Shown here in pieces: positions 55,819-64,000 of a stretch of 64,000 nucleotides of DNA (position 1 is the stretch's first letter; each line of letters begins with the position of its first letter). The stretch spans positions 186,001 through 250,000 of the forward strand of contig NZ_JAJFAT010000001.1 of the NCBI RefSeq assembly GCF_020711195.1, read 5' to 3'. The notes beneath the pieces were generated by a model, which ran no database searches, had not been told where the DNA came from, and saw only the letters and a list, made by a program, of their open reading frames with translations. The position numbers and the translations under genes are program-made. This stretch comes from Halanaerobium polyolivorans (GTDB lineage Bacteria > Bacillota > Halanaerobiia > Halanaerobiales > Halanaerobiaceae).

Positions 55819-56964
55819 TTATAAAATTCCTTTGATTTTATCTGTAGCATCAAGCAGTGGACTTACCGAATCATCATAATTAACAGTATCAATCAAATGA
55901 GCAATTAGTCTTGACATATCTACCTCTTCAAACCAATCTGCATCTTTAAATTCTTGAGGTATATAGGTTAAATTAGTTGAAAATAATTTTTGGATATAGC
56001 CCTTTTCATAATACTCATTCATTTTTTCAATACCATTTGTGAAAAAGGTAAAAGAAACTGCTACATAGATGTTTCTGGCATTTTTCTTTTTTAATTCTTT
56101 TGAAATATCAAAAACAGAACCTCCGGAAGCAATCATATCATCAACTATTAAAACATCTTTTCCCTCAACTTCTGCTCCCATATATTCATGCTGTATAATA
56201 GGATTTTGTCCATTAACAATTGTTTTGTAGTCTCTTCTTTTATAAAATAAACCAACATCTGAACCCAGAACTCCTGCATAATAAATTGCTCTATTCATAG
56301 CCCCGGTATCTGGAGAAATGACCATTAATTTGTCTTGATCCAGGTCAAGGTCCTTTTCTACTCTTTTAAGAGCTTTAATAATTTGGTAAGTAGAATGTAA
56401 GCTTTCAAAACCTGTTTGTGGAATTGCATTTTGTACCTTTGGTTCATGAGCATCAAAAGTAAATATATTTTCAACCCCGAGGTTTTCTAGCTCCTGCAGC
56501 GCCATTGCACAATCAAGTGATTCCCGGCTGTTTCTTTTATCCTGTCTGCTTTCATATAAAAGAGGCATTATCACATGAATCCTTCTTGCTTTACCTGCTA
56601 TAGCTGAAATTAATCTTTTTATATCCTGAAAATGATCATCAGGACTCATCCGATTTTCCTGGCCAAACATATTATAGCTTACACTATAATTACCAATATC
56701 AGCTATGATAAAAATATCTTTACCACGAATAGTTTCCTTTAAATGTCCTTTTGCTTCTCCATTAGAAAATCTTACAATCTCACTCTCAATAATATAAGAA
56801 TCCTGTAATTTTTCAACATGATATTCTTCTGGACATTCAGCTAACATCTCTTTTCTTTTTTGCACAAGGTATTTATCGATTTTCTGCCCTAAATCTTCAC
56901 AACTTTTGTGTACAATAATCCCTAATTGCCCAAATGGTATTTTTTTGAAATTATCTTCTTCCAC
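55819..56964 (-). CDS. Ribose-phosphate pyrophosphokinase, long variant
   Basis: Makes PRPP from ribose 5-phosphate and ATP for nucleotide, His and Trp synthesis. 381 residues compared with about 315 in the classic enzyme; the extra length is in the N-terminal region. Seen: MPLLYESRQDKRNSRESLDC, FTFDAHEP, VISPDTGAMNRAIYYA, flexible-loop KRRDYKT, and PRPP-binding VLIVDDMIASGGSV. Similar long forms occur in anaerobic Firmicutes. Start at GTG 56964 because GAGGTGG lies upstream of it, inside a longer frame from ATG 56982 that has no site. Confidence 0.87.
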   Translation of the reverse strand: MEEDNFKKIPFGQLGIIVHKSCEDLGQKIDKYLVQKRKEMLAECPEEYHVEKLQDSYIIESEIVRFSNGEAKGHLKETIRGKDIFIIADIGNYSVSYNMFGQENRMSPDDHFQDIKRLISAIAGKARRIHVIMPLLYESRQDKRNSRESLDCAMALQELENLGVENIFTFDAHEPKVQNAIPQTGFESLHSTYQIIKALKRVEKDLDLDQDKLMVISPDTGAMNRAIYYAGVLGSDVGLFYKRRDYKTIVNGQNPIIQHEYMGAEVEGKDVLIVDDMIASGGSVFDISKELKKKNARNIYVAVSFTFFTNGIEKMNEYYEKGYIQKLFSTNLTYIPQEFKDADWFEEVDMSRLIAHLIDTVNYDDSVSPLLDATDKIKGIL

Positions 56965-57104
56965 TTTGTTAATCCACCTCATTTAAAAATTATAATATTT
57001 CTTTGTTGAATTAGAATGTGATTAATAGCTTCATATACAACTAATATTGTATATCATTATTGATAACTATTGCAAGTTAAATTTTAAAAAAGCAAATCTA
57101 AGTT

Positions 57105-57251
57105 CTAGTTTAGAAAAAAATGCATCAAAATACCAGCTGTACTACCTATTAATATTGCTGCAAGAATTCCTTTGGCAAGATTTAAATCAAAATAATTTAT
57201 AACTGCTGCTGACAATGCACCGATAAAAGCGTAAAAAATTAATCTACGCAA
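57105..57251 (-). CDS. 48-residue membrane protein
   Basis: A short frame with a strong ribosome site (GGGGAGG, 9 bases before TTG 57251). The product has two hydrophobic segments (LIFYAFIGALSAAVINYF and GILAAILIGSTAGILMHFF) joined by a DLNLAK turn, a typical two-helix hairpin. Function unknown. It lies between the PRPP synthetase gene and the SOS polymerase, on the same strand as the former. Confidence 0.65.
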   Translation of the reverse strand: MRRLIFYAFIGALSAAVINYFDLNLAKGILAAILIGSTAGILMHFFLN

Positions 57252-57330
57252 TAAAAATTACCTCCCCTTTATTAAAAAATTCTTAAATTAAGTATATCAA
57301 TTTTTATGTAAATTTAAAAGCTAAATTAAA

Positions 57331-57370
57331 CAAACTTATGTTTGCATAATAAGAAGTTTTTTGTTAAAAT
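57331..57370 (+). promoter_or_regulatory. Promoter of Y-family polymerase with LexA box
   Basis: CAAACTTATGTTTG (57331-57344), a perfect palindrome matching CGAACRNRYGTTYG at 12 of 14 positions, overlaps the -35 TTGCAT (57342-57347); 17 bases later TAAAAT (57365-57370). Confidence 0.7.
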
Positions 57371-57411
57371 AATATAAAACACTTGTTCGTATTAATAAAA
57401 AGGGGGTCAAA

Positions 57412-58668
57412 ATGAAAATCGATTATAAAAATGCTCCAAATGACAATATATTATGTGTTGATATGAAGGCTTTTTATGCAAGTATAGAATTAATTAAAAG
57501 AAATTTAAATCCTTTAGAAGCCCATCTCGCAGTTGTTGGGGATAAAAAACGCAAAGGTTCTGTAGTTTTAGCTACCTCTACAGCTTTAAAAGAAAAATAT
57601 GGCATTCATACCGGAAGCAGACTTTTTGAAATCCCTCAACATGATGAAATTATAATTGCTGAAGCTAATATGCAGTTATATCTTGATATTTCAATGGAAA
57701 TAACTAAACTTTTTAATTCATTTGTACCGTTGAATTCTATTCATATTTATTCTATAGATGAAGCCTGGCTAAATTTAAATGGTACTGAAAAAAAGTATGG
57801 TGGCAGTTTAACTACTGCTAAAAAAATTAAACAAAAAATTTGGGATAAATTTTCTCTGCTCTGCAGCATGGCAGTTGCTCCCAATATGTTTTTAGCCAAA
57901 GTCGCTATGGATATTGAAGGTAAAAAAGTTGGCTTATGTAAGTGGGACTATTCTGATGTAAAGACTAAACTCTGGCCTATTAAATTGTCAAAATGCTGGG
58001 GAATCGGGAAAAAAACAGAAAAAAAACTAAATTCAATTGGAATCTTTAAAGTTGGAGAGCTAGCTAAATTACCTCTAAGTTATTTAGAGAATAAATTTGG
58101 TATAATAGGTAATCAATTATATTATCATGCTTGGGGAATTGATTATTCTAAACTGGAAGGTCATTATCAAGATAACAGACATAATATTGGAAGAGGGATT
58201 ACTCTACTCAGAGATTATAATGATCTTGAAGAAATTAAAACCGTTATTTTTAATCTGGCTGAAGAAGTTGCTAAAAGAGCCAGACATAATAATCTAAGAG
58301 CTAAAACTATTAAATTAAGTCTTTCTTTCTCCTATCAAGAAAGCGAAAAAGGATTTAGCAGACAAACGACAATTAAAAAAGCTACTAATTTAAGCCAGGA
58401 TATTTTTGCCGCTGCTATTTTTCTTCTCCAAAAATATTATCGGGGAGAAACGCTAAGAAAAGTTACTTTATCACTTGGTAATTTTTCAAATAATAGTTAT
58501 AGACAATTAAAACTCTTTGGAAGTGATGAGAAAAAAATAAAAATTAATCAAATTAGAGATCAACTAGAAAAACAATTAGGCCATGATGCTTTATTTTATG
58601 CACGGAATATTCAAAAAGGAAGTGTAAAAAATAAAATAGACAATACCATAGGCGGCCATAAAAAGTAG
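57412..58668 (+). CDS. Y-family DNA polymerase (UvrX/PolYB-like)
   Basis: Translesion polymerase. 418 residues: catalytic acidic motif CVDMKAFYASIE, palm motif IYSIDEAWLNL, helix-hairpin-helix KCWGIGKKTEKKL, little-finger domain, and a clamp-binding QLKLFG near the end. It resembles the plasmid/SOS UvrX-YqjW group more than DinB. Ribosome site AAGGGGG. The LexA box at its promoter fits an SOS role. Confidence 0.9.
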   Translation: MKIDYKNAPNDNILCVDMKAFYASIELIKRNLNPLEAHLAVVGDKKRKGSVVLATSTALKEKYGIHTGSRLFEIPQHDEIIIAEANMQLYLDISMEITKLFNSFVPLNSIHIYSIDEAWLNLNGTEKKYGGSLTTAKKIKQKIWDKFSLLCSMAVAPNMFLAKVAMDIEGKKVGLCKWDYSDVKTKLWPIKLSKCWGIGKKTEKKLNSIGIFKVGELAKLPLSYLENKFGIIGNQLYYHAWGIDYSKLEGHYQDNRHNIGRGITLLRDYNDLEEIKTVIFNLAEEVAKRARHNNLRAKTIKLSLSFSYQESEKGFSRQTTIKKATNLSQDIFAAAIFLLQKYYRGETLRKVTLSLGNFSNNSYRQLKLFGSDEKKIKINQIRDQLEKQLGHDALFYARNIQKGSVKNKIDNTIGGHKK

Positions 58669-58687
58669 CCGCCTCAATAATCTCTAT

Positions 58688-61594
58688 TTAGTTAAAAGGT
58701 GTTTCTCTAAGGTGTTTCTCTAAAGAATCTGCATTTGTCAGCTCAAAACTACCATTTTCTAATTTCCAATACTGAGCAGATTGAGAAATATTTTTTAGAC
58801 ATTTTATTAAATGTGGATGACAGCTTAAAAGAAAAACTTGATGAGTTTTAGCAAGCTTAGAAATTACTTTAACAGTATTAAATAAATGGCTGTGATCGAA
58901 ATTAACTAATGAATCATCTAAAACAACTGGTAAATGAGGCTTGATCTCATTTATTCTACTCAAGCGTACTGCTAAAAAGAGCTGTTCCATTGTTCCTCTG
59001 CTTAAATAATCAACACTATTAAAACTTTTTCCATCTGCTAATACAGTTTTGAATTCTGTATCTTTAATATCACCTGAAGTTTGAATAGACTTATATTCAT
59101 CTGAAGTTATTTCTGCCAAAATATCAGCTGCAGGCTTTAAGAGCTCAGCTTCAGCTCTAGTGATAAATCTCTCTCTCAACTTATTTAAAATAAAATAAAC
59201 ACTTTTATTTACTGCATATCTTTCGGCAAGATTTCTCAAATCACTTCTAGCATCATTAATTTTTTGATGAGCTTTTTGAACATCCTTTGAAGATGCTAAT
59301 TTTTCAATTTCATTTTTTAAGCTATTGACCTTTTCTTGCAATAATTTTTTTTCTTTTTTCTTTTCAGCCAACTCTTTAGTACTCTCATTATATGCTTTTT
59401 CTACAGCTTGAAGCGAAGAAAAACCCTGAAAAAGTTTTTTGAATGACTGCAATGTTCCTATTTCATTATCTATTCCTTCTTCTTGCCTAAAATAATGAAA
59501 AAGATAACTGCGAATTCTATCTGAAGAGTTGAAACTAGCACTAAGCTTTTCTTTTTTATTTGCATATTCTGCTTCAATTTTTTTAAATTCTAAAAATGCT
59601 TCTACTTTATCAAGATAGTTATTTAAAGCAGATAAAAGATTATTATCAAATTTAATTTCTTCTTTATTTAAGAAATTCTGGATTTCAGTTTCAAGACTAT
59701 GATATTTTTCTGCAACAAGATTAAAGTTATTAACTATTTCCAAATAATCTGCGATATTTTCAAACTCAATCAAAATTTCTTGATATTTACTAAGTAATCT
59801 ATTCTCATCTAATTCTAGTCTTTGATTATCAGTATATTGATAAACTTCATCAATTATTACAAATATTTTATTAAAGAAAAGCTCTAATTCTTCTCTTTTT
59901 TTCCTCAGTTTTTCTTGATCTTTATTTAATAAATTTAATCTACTTTTTTTATCTTGAATCATCCGATAATAATCACTTATAATATCAAAGTTATGGCTAT
60001 CTTTGATGCCTAGTTCAAAGCGATAACTGTTTAATTCCTGCTCATAAGCCTCTAATTTCTGTTTAAGTTCTTCTAACTTCAAATTAGTTTTCTTGATTTT
60101 TTTCTCATTTGCTTTAATTTTAGACTCTATTTCTTTTCTTTCATTTTCTTTCTCTAAAAGCGGTTTATATTGGGTAGAAAAATAAATATAGCTTAAAAAT
60201 AAAGTAGCAAGCAAAGTAATTAAAGCTGCACTTAAATTATAGAAAGTAAGAAAAATAGAAAGCAGAAAAGATAGAAAGCCGAAAAGATAAGTTTTTCTAA
60301 GAGTAGAATTTAGATTATAATTCTGGTATTCTTTCATTTCTGCTTGAAAAATCTCAAGTTTTTCTTTTAACTCTTCTTTTTCTTTTGTTATGGTATTAAG
60401 CTCCTGTTTTGTGTTTTTAAAAGTTTCTATTTTGCTGCTCAAATCTTTTTGTTTGATCTTATCAATCTCTATATTTTTAATTTCTTGAAGTGGTTGTTTC
60501 CAATCAGAATTAATCTCTTTTAATTCAGTTTCTAGAATATTTCTTTTTTCATTTAATTCACTTTTTGTTTCTAAATAATTTTTTGTTTTTTCTTCAATTA
60601 CTTCTTTTTTTGAATTAGATCTATTTATTTGTCCAGATTTTTCTATAATAATCTCTAAAAATTCATTCCTGGATCCTGGATTAGTTAATGAGTTGAGCTT
60701 GTTTTTTTCTCTTTGATAATTAGCTTTTAAATCTTTATAACTTTCTTTTAAAGAAAGTGCCTGCTCATAATTTTCTCTGCTGCATTTTTTTGCATGGCAA
60801 TCTTTTAGAGAAAACTGATCTAATTTAAATTTAAGTTCTTCAATTTCTTTATATTTTTGATAATTATTTTTTAAAAGATCAAACAAAAATTCTTTTTTCC
60901 TTAAGTTTTCACTTTCTGCCTCAATTGTTTCCAGCTGCTTTTCTTTTTCGGCAAGTTCTTTTCTTTTTGCTATAAATTCATCTAACTGTTTTAAAGCTTT
61001 ATCTTTATCTTTTTCTGCATCTTTAATCTGCTTATAATAGCTTTTAAATTGGCTGACATTGCTGCTGCCCAGTTTGCCTCCAATTTTTACAGAGTCTCTA
61101 AAATAAGCATCTGCTATTTCTGGAACCTTGATTAATTCAGAAAGACCTGCTCCAAGCAGTAAAGAAAAAATCTTTTTTTCTTCTTTGTTATTATTAGCTA
61201 CTTTAGATAAATTCTGTAGTTCATCTAAACTTATAGTAAATAGTTGTTGGTATGTTAACCTATCAAGATTGTTAAATAGCTGAGCAGCATCTACAGCAGG
61301 ATCATTATCTGTATTATTGCTTGAATTAAGCTTTGCTTTGGCAAAACCTTCTAAAATCAAAGTATAGTTTTTCTTATCTTTTTTTATTTCTGTTTCTATA
61401 TAATATTGTTCTCGTGCAGGAGGTATAGAGCCACCTTGGGGTAATCCATAAGGAAGGTTTTTAATTATATTTAAAAAACTGCTTTTACCAGAACGATTAT
61501 ATCCACCTATAACAACCAGCCCATCTGCTAAATCTTCTAAATACTGATTATTAAAAATACCAAAATCTCTAATATAAATATTTTTAAGTTTCAA
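58688..61594 (-). CDS. YhaN-like SMC/Rad50-type ATPase
   Basis: 968 residues: Walker A GGYNRSGKSSFLN, very long coiled coils interrupted by a hydrophobic hairpin (FGFLSFLLSIFLTFYNL, about 425-465) typical of YhaN, then the signature LSRGTMEQLFLAVRL and Walker B LPVVLDDSLVNFDHS. It partners the adjacent YhaO-like nuclease as a Mre11/Rad50-type end-processing complex, perhaps membrane-associated. Starts 2 bases after its partner. Confidence 0.88.
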   Translation of the reverse strand: MKLKNIYIRDFGIFNNQYLEDLADGLVVIGGYNRSGKSSFLNIIKNLPYGLPQGGSIPPAREQYYIETEIKKDKKNYTLILEGFAKAKLNSSNNTDNDPAVDAAQLFNNLDRLTYQQLFTISLDELQNLSKVANNNKEEKKIFSLLLGAGLSELIKVPEIADAYFRDSVKIGGKLGSSNVSQFKSYYKQIKDAEKDKDKALKQLDEFIAKRKELAEKEKQLETIEAESENLRKKEFLFDLLKNNYQKYKEIEELKFKLDQFSLKDCHAKKCSRENYEQALSLKESYKDLKANYQREKNKLNSLTNPGSRNEFLEIIIEKSGQINRSNSKKEVIEEKTKNYLETKSELNEKRNILETELKEINSDWKQPLQEIKNIEIDKIKQKDLSSKIETFKNTKQELNTITKEKEELKEKLEIFQAEMKEYQNYNLNSTLRKTYLFGFLSFLLSIFLTFYNLSAALITLLATLFLSYIYFSTQYKPLLEKENERKEIESKIKANEKKIKKTNLKLEELKQKLEAYEQELNSYRFELGIKDSHNFDIISDYYRMIQDKKSRLNLLNKDQEKLRKKREELELFFNKIFVIIDEVYQYTDNQRLELDENRLLSKYQEILIEFENIADYLEIVNNFNLVAEKYHSLETEIQNFLNKEEIKFDNNLLSALNNYLDKVEAFLEFKKIEAEYANKKEKLSASFNSSDRIRSYLFHYFRQEEGIDNEIGTLQSFKKLFQGFSSLQAVEKAYNESTKELAEKKKEKKLLQEKVNSLKNEIEKLASSKDVQKAHQKINDARSDLRNLAERYAVNKSVYFILNKLRERFITRAEAELLKPAADILAEITSDEYKSIQTSGDIKDTEFKTVLADGKSFNSVDYLSRGTMEQLFLAVRLSRINEIKPHLPVVLDDSLVNFDHSHLFNTVKVISKLAKTHQVFLLSCHPHLIKCLKNISQSAQYWKLENGSFELTNADSLEKHLRETPFN

Positions 61595-61596
61595 TA

Positions 61597-62913
61597 TTAA
61601 TCTCCACCTTCAATTAATTCAGATATTATAATTTTTTCGCTTTCAGCCAAAATTTCTTTTTTTAAGTCTTGACTAGCGAAAAATCTATCATTTTCTCGAT
61701 CTTCAGCTTCAGGATCACCCTGCCATATTTCTCCCCATTCATCTAAGAGAGCTTCTTCTAGTTCCGGATCTTCTAAAAGATCTGCCAGCAAATTTTCAAG
61801 CTCTTTAAAAAGCTGATTTTTTTCTTTTAAATTATCAAGTTCAGGCAGTTTATCTGCAGTTCTTAGAACAATTGAGTGAGACCACAAAAAAGGTCTTTGT
61901 TTTGCGAATACTGATCTGAGGTCACTTAAAAGGCTGTTTTCTATTTCTTTTCTGTCATTTTTAATATATTGGTTAACTTCAGACCTACCTTGAATTAGCC
62001 AGCGAATTATATAGCCCTCAACAACCTCACTTTTAGGGCTATTGACGAGATCATTTAAGATCTTTTCTGCCTGATTAAAAACCTGTTTTTTTAAATGAGA
62101 GATATTTTTTAATTCATCTTTTTCACTGATATCAATAGTAATATTTTTAAATACTATTGGAGCAAGCTTAATAAATTCTTTTTTTATTTTCATATCTTGA
62201 TCAACTTCAAGCAATAAACAGCCTTTAATCCCATCTTCATTAATATCTCTACCTTGAATTGTTCCTGAATAAGCTAATACAGGATTAACTTTATTTATCT
62301 CTTGATATTGGTGAATATGTCCTAAAGCCCAGTAATGGATATCTTCTTTAGACAATAACTCACTTTTGGTAACCGGAACATATCTCCTGCTATCTGCTTT
62401 TAAAGCGGTATGAAGAAGAGCTAAATTGAAGACTGATTTATCAGGTGGTGTAAAGAAGTTATACATGCTTCGCGACTCAAATTTCTGTCTATATGATTGG
62501 CCCAATATCCTAGCTTTAACTTGGTTATTTTTCTTGAATTCTTTGATTTCAACTTCTTCACTAGAAAAGAAATGTACATTTTCTGGTAGTTCAAAAGGTT
62601 CTTTTTTTCTGCCAGCTGGATCATGATTACCAGAAATAATATAAACAAAAATATTTTCTTTGTCTAATTTTTGACATAGCTCAAGAAAAAAACGGCTAGA
62701 GTTGACTGATCTTGCTTCTCTATCATATAGGTCTCCTGAAATAACAATAAAATCCACCTTTTCTCTAATAGCTATATTAACCAGTCTCTCAAGTGATTTT
62801 TTATCTGCCTGAGTAAAAATCTCTAATAGCTCCTCATCTGGATTACCCCCATAACTTAAGGGTCTTCCTAGATGAATGTCTGCTGTATGAATAAATTTAA
62901 TTTTATTAGTCAT
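61597..62913 (-). CDS. YhaO-like DNA repair exonuclease (Mre11/SbcD type)
   Basis: 438 residues with metallophosphoesterase motifs FIHTADIHLGRPL, VISGDLYDREARS, ISGNHDPAGR, LLHTALKADS and WALGHIHQYQ. Subunit of an ATP-dependent nuclease with the downstream YhaN-like protein. Ribosome site GGGGGTT. Related to B. subtilis yhaO-yhaN-yhaM, though no yhaM follows here. Confidence 0.9.
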   Translation of the reverse strand: MTNKIKFIHTADIHLGRPLSYGGNPDEELLEIFTQADKKSLERLVNIAIREKVDFIVISGDLYDREARSVNSSRFFLELCQKLDKENIFVYIISGNHDPAGRKKEPFELPENVHFFSSEEVEIKEFKKNNQVKARILGQSYRQKFESRSMYNFFTPPDKSVFNLALLHTALKADSRRYVPVTKSELLSKEDIHYWALGHIHQYQEINKVNPVLAYSGTIQGRDINEDGIKGCLLLEVDQDMKIKKEFIKLAPIVFKNITIDISEKDELKNISHLKKQVFNQAEKILNDLVNSPKSEVVEGYIIRWLIQGRSEVNQYIKNDRKEIENSLLSDLRSVFAKQRPFLWSHSIVLRTADKLPELDNLKEKNQLFKELENLLADLLEDPELEEALLDEWGEIWQGDPEAEDRENDRFFASQDLKKEILAESEKIIISELIEGGD

Positions 62914-62943
62914 TATAAACCCCCAAAAAAAATAGATCTTAAA

Positions 62944-63402
62944 TTAACTATAATCTCTTTCAGTTCTATTTTCCCATTTGACAAAAAACCAGCTAAAAAC
63001 AAATATTTGAATTGCTGCTTTTGCCAGTGCAGTCAAATGATCTGTTAATAATAAATCTCTATAAATAAAGCCTTCTATAGAACCGGCTGCAGGAAAAAGA
63101 CTGCCAAGAATTGATAAACCCAAAATTAGAAAAAATAACTTTAACAAAGCATACTCGCTTTTAATAATTATCCCATAAAAAGGATATAAAATTGCAGCTA
63201 AAAATAATCCCCGTAACAACTGCCATAAAAGAGCAGTTCTTAAAATTAAGGAATTGCTGGCTCTAAGGCTTTCAAAATGCTCAATGCTGATAAAAATATT
63301 AGCATAACTCTGGACATTCATAAATAAGACCCCAATAAAAACATATGTAATTAAATGGACAATAGTAAATCTTAGCAAAAAATAATAAAACTTTTTTCCC
63401 AT
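62944..63402 (-). CDS. Small integral membrane protein, unknown
   Basis: 152 residues with about four membrane helices (YYFLLRFTIVHLITYVFIGV, LFLAAILYPFYGIIIK, LLKLFFLILGLSILGSLFPA, AAIQIFVFSWFFV). No family recognised. ATG 63402 follows GGGGAGAAG; a longer frame from 63423 contains that site. It lies directly upstream of yhaO and may share its transcript. Confidence 0.7.
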   Translation of the reverse strand: MGKKFYYFLLRFTIVHLITYVFIGVLFMNVQSYANIFISIEHFESLRASNSLILRTALLWQLLRGLFLAAILYPFYGIIIKSEYALLKLFFLILGLSILGSLFPAAGSIEGFIYRDLLLTDHLTALAKAAIQIFVFSWFFVKWENRTERDYS

Positions 63403-63488
63403 GCTCTTCTCCCCCAAATTCATTCTAACTATAATTTTCTATATAAGTTTTGTTAATCCTTTTATTATCAAAAATATTTAACAAAATA

Positions 63489-63517
63489 AAGCCTGCAGAT
63501 ATTTAATTTCTACAGGC
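63489..63517 (-). terminator. Terminator of DUF4870 gene
   Basis: GCCTGCAGA / TCTACAGGC arms (one mismatch), then TTTATTTTG on the minus strand. Confidence 0.75.
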
Positions 63518-63532
63518 CCTAAATTTTTAGTA

Positions 63533-63892
63533 TTATTTTTTTTGATCATCAAAACTTTCTCCAAAAACCATTTCTTCTGCTGCATCACCAATAAAGGGCA
63601 GTTTATAAACTTCTCCAATATAAGCTTTATACATTAATAAAATCCAGAGTATAGTTCCAAAAAAAGTAATAACAGAAGCTATTATTAGCCCTATTCCGGG
63701 AATTATAAGAATAAGTGAAGATACGATAAATAAAGAGAAAAAAGTTAATAATGACTGCATGGCATGAAATCGCACATGATTATTTTCTTTTTCAAAAAAG
63801 AGAAAAAATAATCCTGTAACCCAGATTCCAGCATAACAGAGTATAGATTCTATATTCTCATCCATTCCTAAAGAAGTTTTCTTATGATACAT
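63533..63892 (-). CDS. DUF4870-family membrane protein
   Basis: 119 residues: LCYAGIWVTGLFFLFFEKEN, FHAMQSLLTFF and two further helices ending IGDAAEEMV, the DUF4870/Tic20-like pattern (H.MQSLL.F). Three to four membrane helices; function unknown in bacteria. Ribosome site AAGGGGG before the ATG. Confidence 0.85.
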   Translation of the reverse strand: MYHKKTSLGMDENIESILCYAGIWVTGLFFLFFEKENNHVRFHAMQSLLTFFSLFIVSSLILIIPGIGLIIASVITFFGTILWILLMYKAYIGEVYKLPFIGDAAEEMVFGESFDDQKK

Positions 63893-64000
63893 AGCTATTC
63901 CCCCTTCTGTTTCTCAATTCAAATATAAATATTTTAAACACAAGGTGAACCTTTAGTATCTATCTTTATGATATCATATTTAAGAGAAAATTACATTCTA

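Noticed and set aside
58651-58673. GGCGGC/GCCGCC hairpin after the Y-family polymerase as terminator
   Set aside because: Stem is good but no T-run follows on either strand; left unassigned.
60170-60310. Hydrophobic stretch in the YhaN-like protein as a gene fusion or frameshift
   Set aside because: A hydrophobic hairpin between coiled coils is a normal feature of YhaN proteins.

Overview
The window is AT-rich, densely coding bacterial chromosome and reads as a halophilic, anaerobic, diderm Firmicute of the Halanaerobiales (Halanaerobium-like). Gene order and protein types are Firmicute-like: miaB-mutS-mutL-miaA-hfq, lexA divergent from a yneA/yneB pair, yhaO/yhaN, a CtsR-type operator at clpB, and a lysine riboswitch. 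The window also has ExbB-ExbD-TonB and a short SLH-coiled-coil protein with a C-terminal membrane segment, which imply an outer membrane. KtrAB, a ClC protein and a glycine-betaine-type ABC transporter fit a halophile. The genus is inferred from style and was not tested by a search.

Layout. 0-6.8 kb (+): the end of a sensor kinase gene, then an envelope cluster (exbB, exbD, tonB, a large secreted beta-sandwich protein, an SLH tether, a SleB-like cell-wall hydrolase). 6.8-11.3 kb: divergent GyrA-like and GyrB-like subunits. 11.5-16.2 kb (+): a ClC-CBS-HATPase fusion, rubredoxin, ktrB-ktrA. 16.2-25.1 kb (+): miaB, mutS, mutL, miaA, a thioredoxin-like protein, hfq, a TPR protein and a family-4 uracil-DNA glycosylase. 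25-27 kb: an SOS node with lexA facing yneA-yneB, LexA boxes in both promoters, then a 34-bp loxP-like palindrome. 27.2-39.4 kb (mostly -): accessory genes (split chromate transporter plus flavin reductase, solitary trpB, wrbA, DUF305/SHOCT proteins, an SLC13 permease, a methyltransferase with two flavodoxin-like proteins) with three decayed relics (DHFR, IS256-type transposase, RsgA).

39.7-43.4 kb: clpB under a CtsR-like operator, and a full-length tyrosine recombinase that appears to start at ATT. 43.4-48.5 kb (-): an L-box-controlled operon lysA-dapA-dapB-dapH-aminotransferase for the acetylase route to diaminopimelate and lysine. 48.5-54.2 kb: glutamate dehydrogenase, proW/proV-type transporter genes without a binding protein, and a DEAD-box helicase behind a leader terminator. 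54.2-64 kb: a GH31 relic, a DUF815 ATPase, a long PRPP synthetase, a 48-residue membrane protein, an SOS-type Y-family polymerase, YhaN/YhaO, and two small membrane proteins.

Most notable: the ClC fusion with a histidine-kinase-type ATPase domain, the loxP-like site, the ATT-initiated recombinase, and the TonB/SLH envelope cluster in a Firmicute. I saw no CRISPR array, rRNA or tRNA, and no complete insertion sequence.
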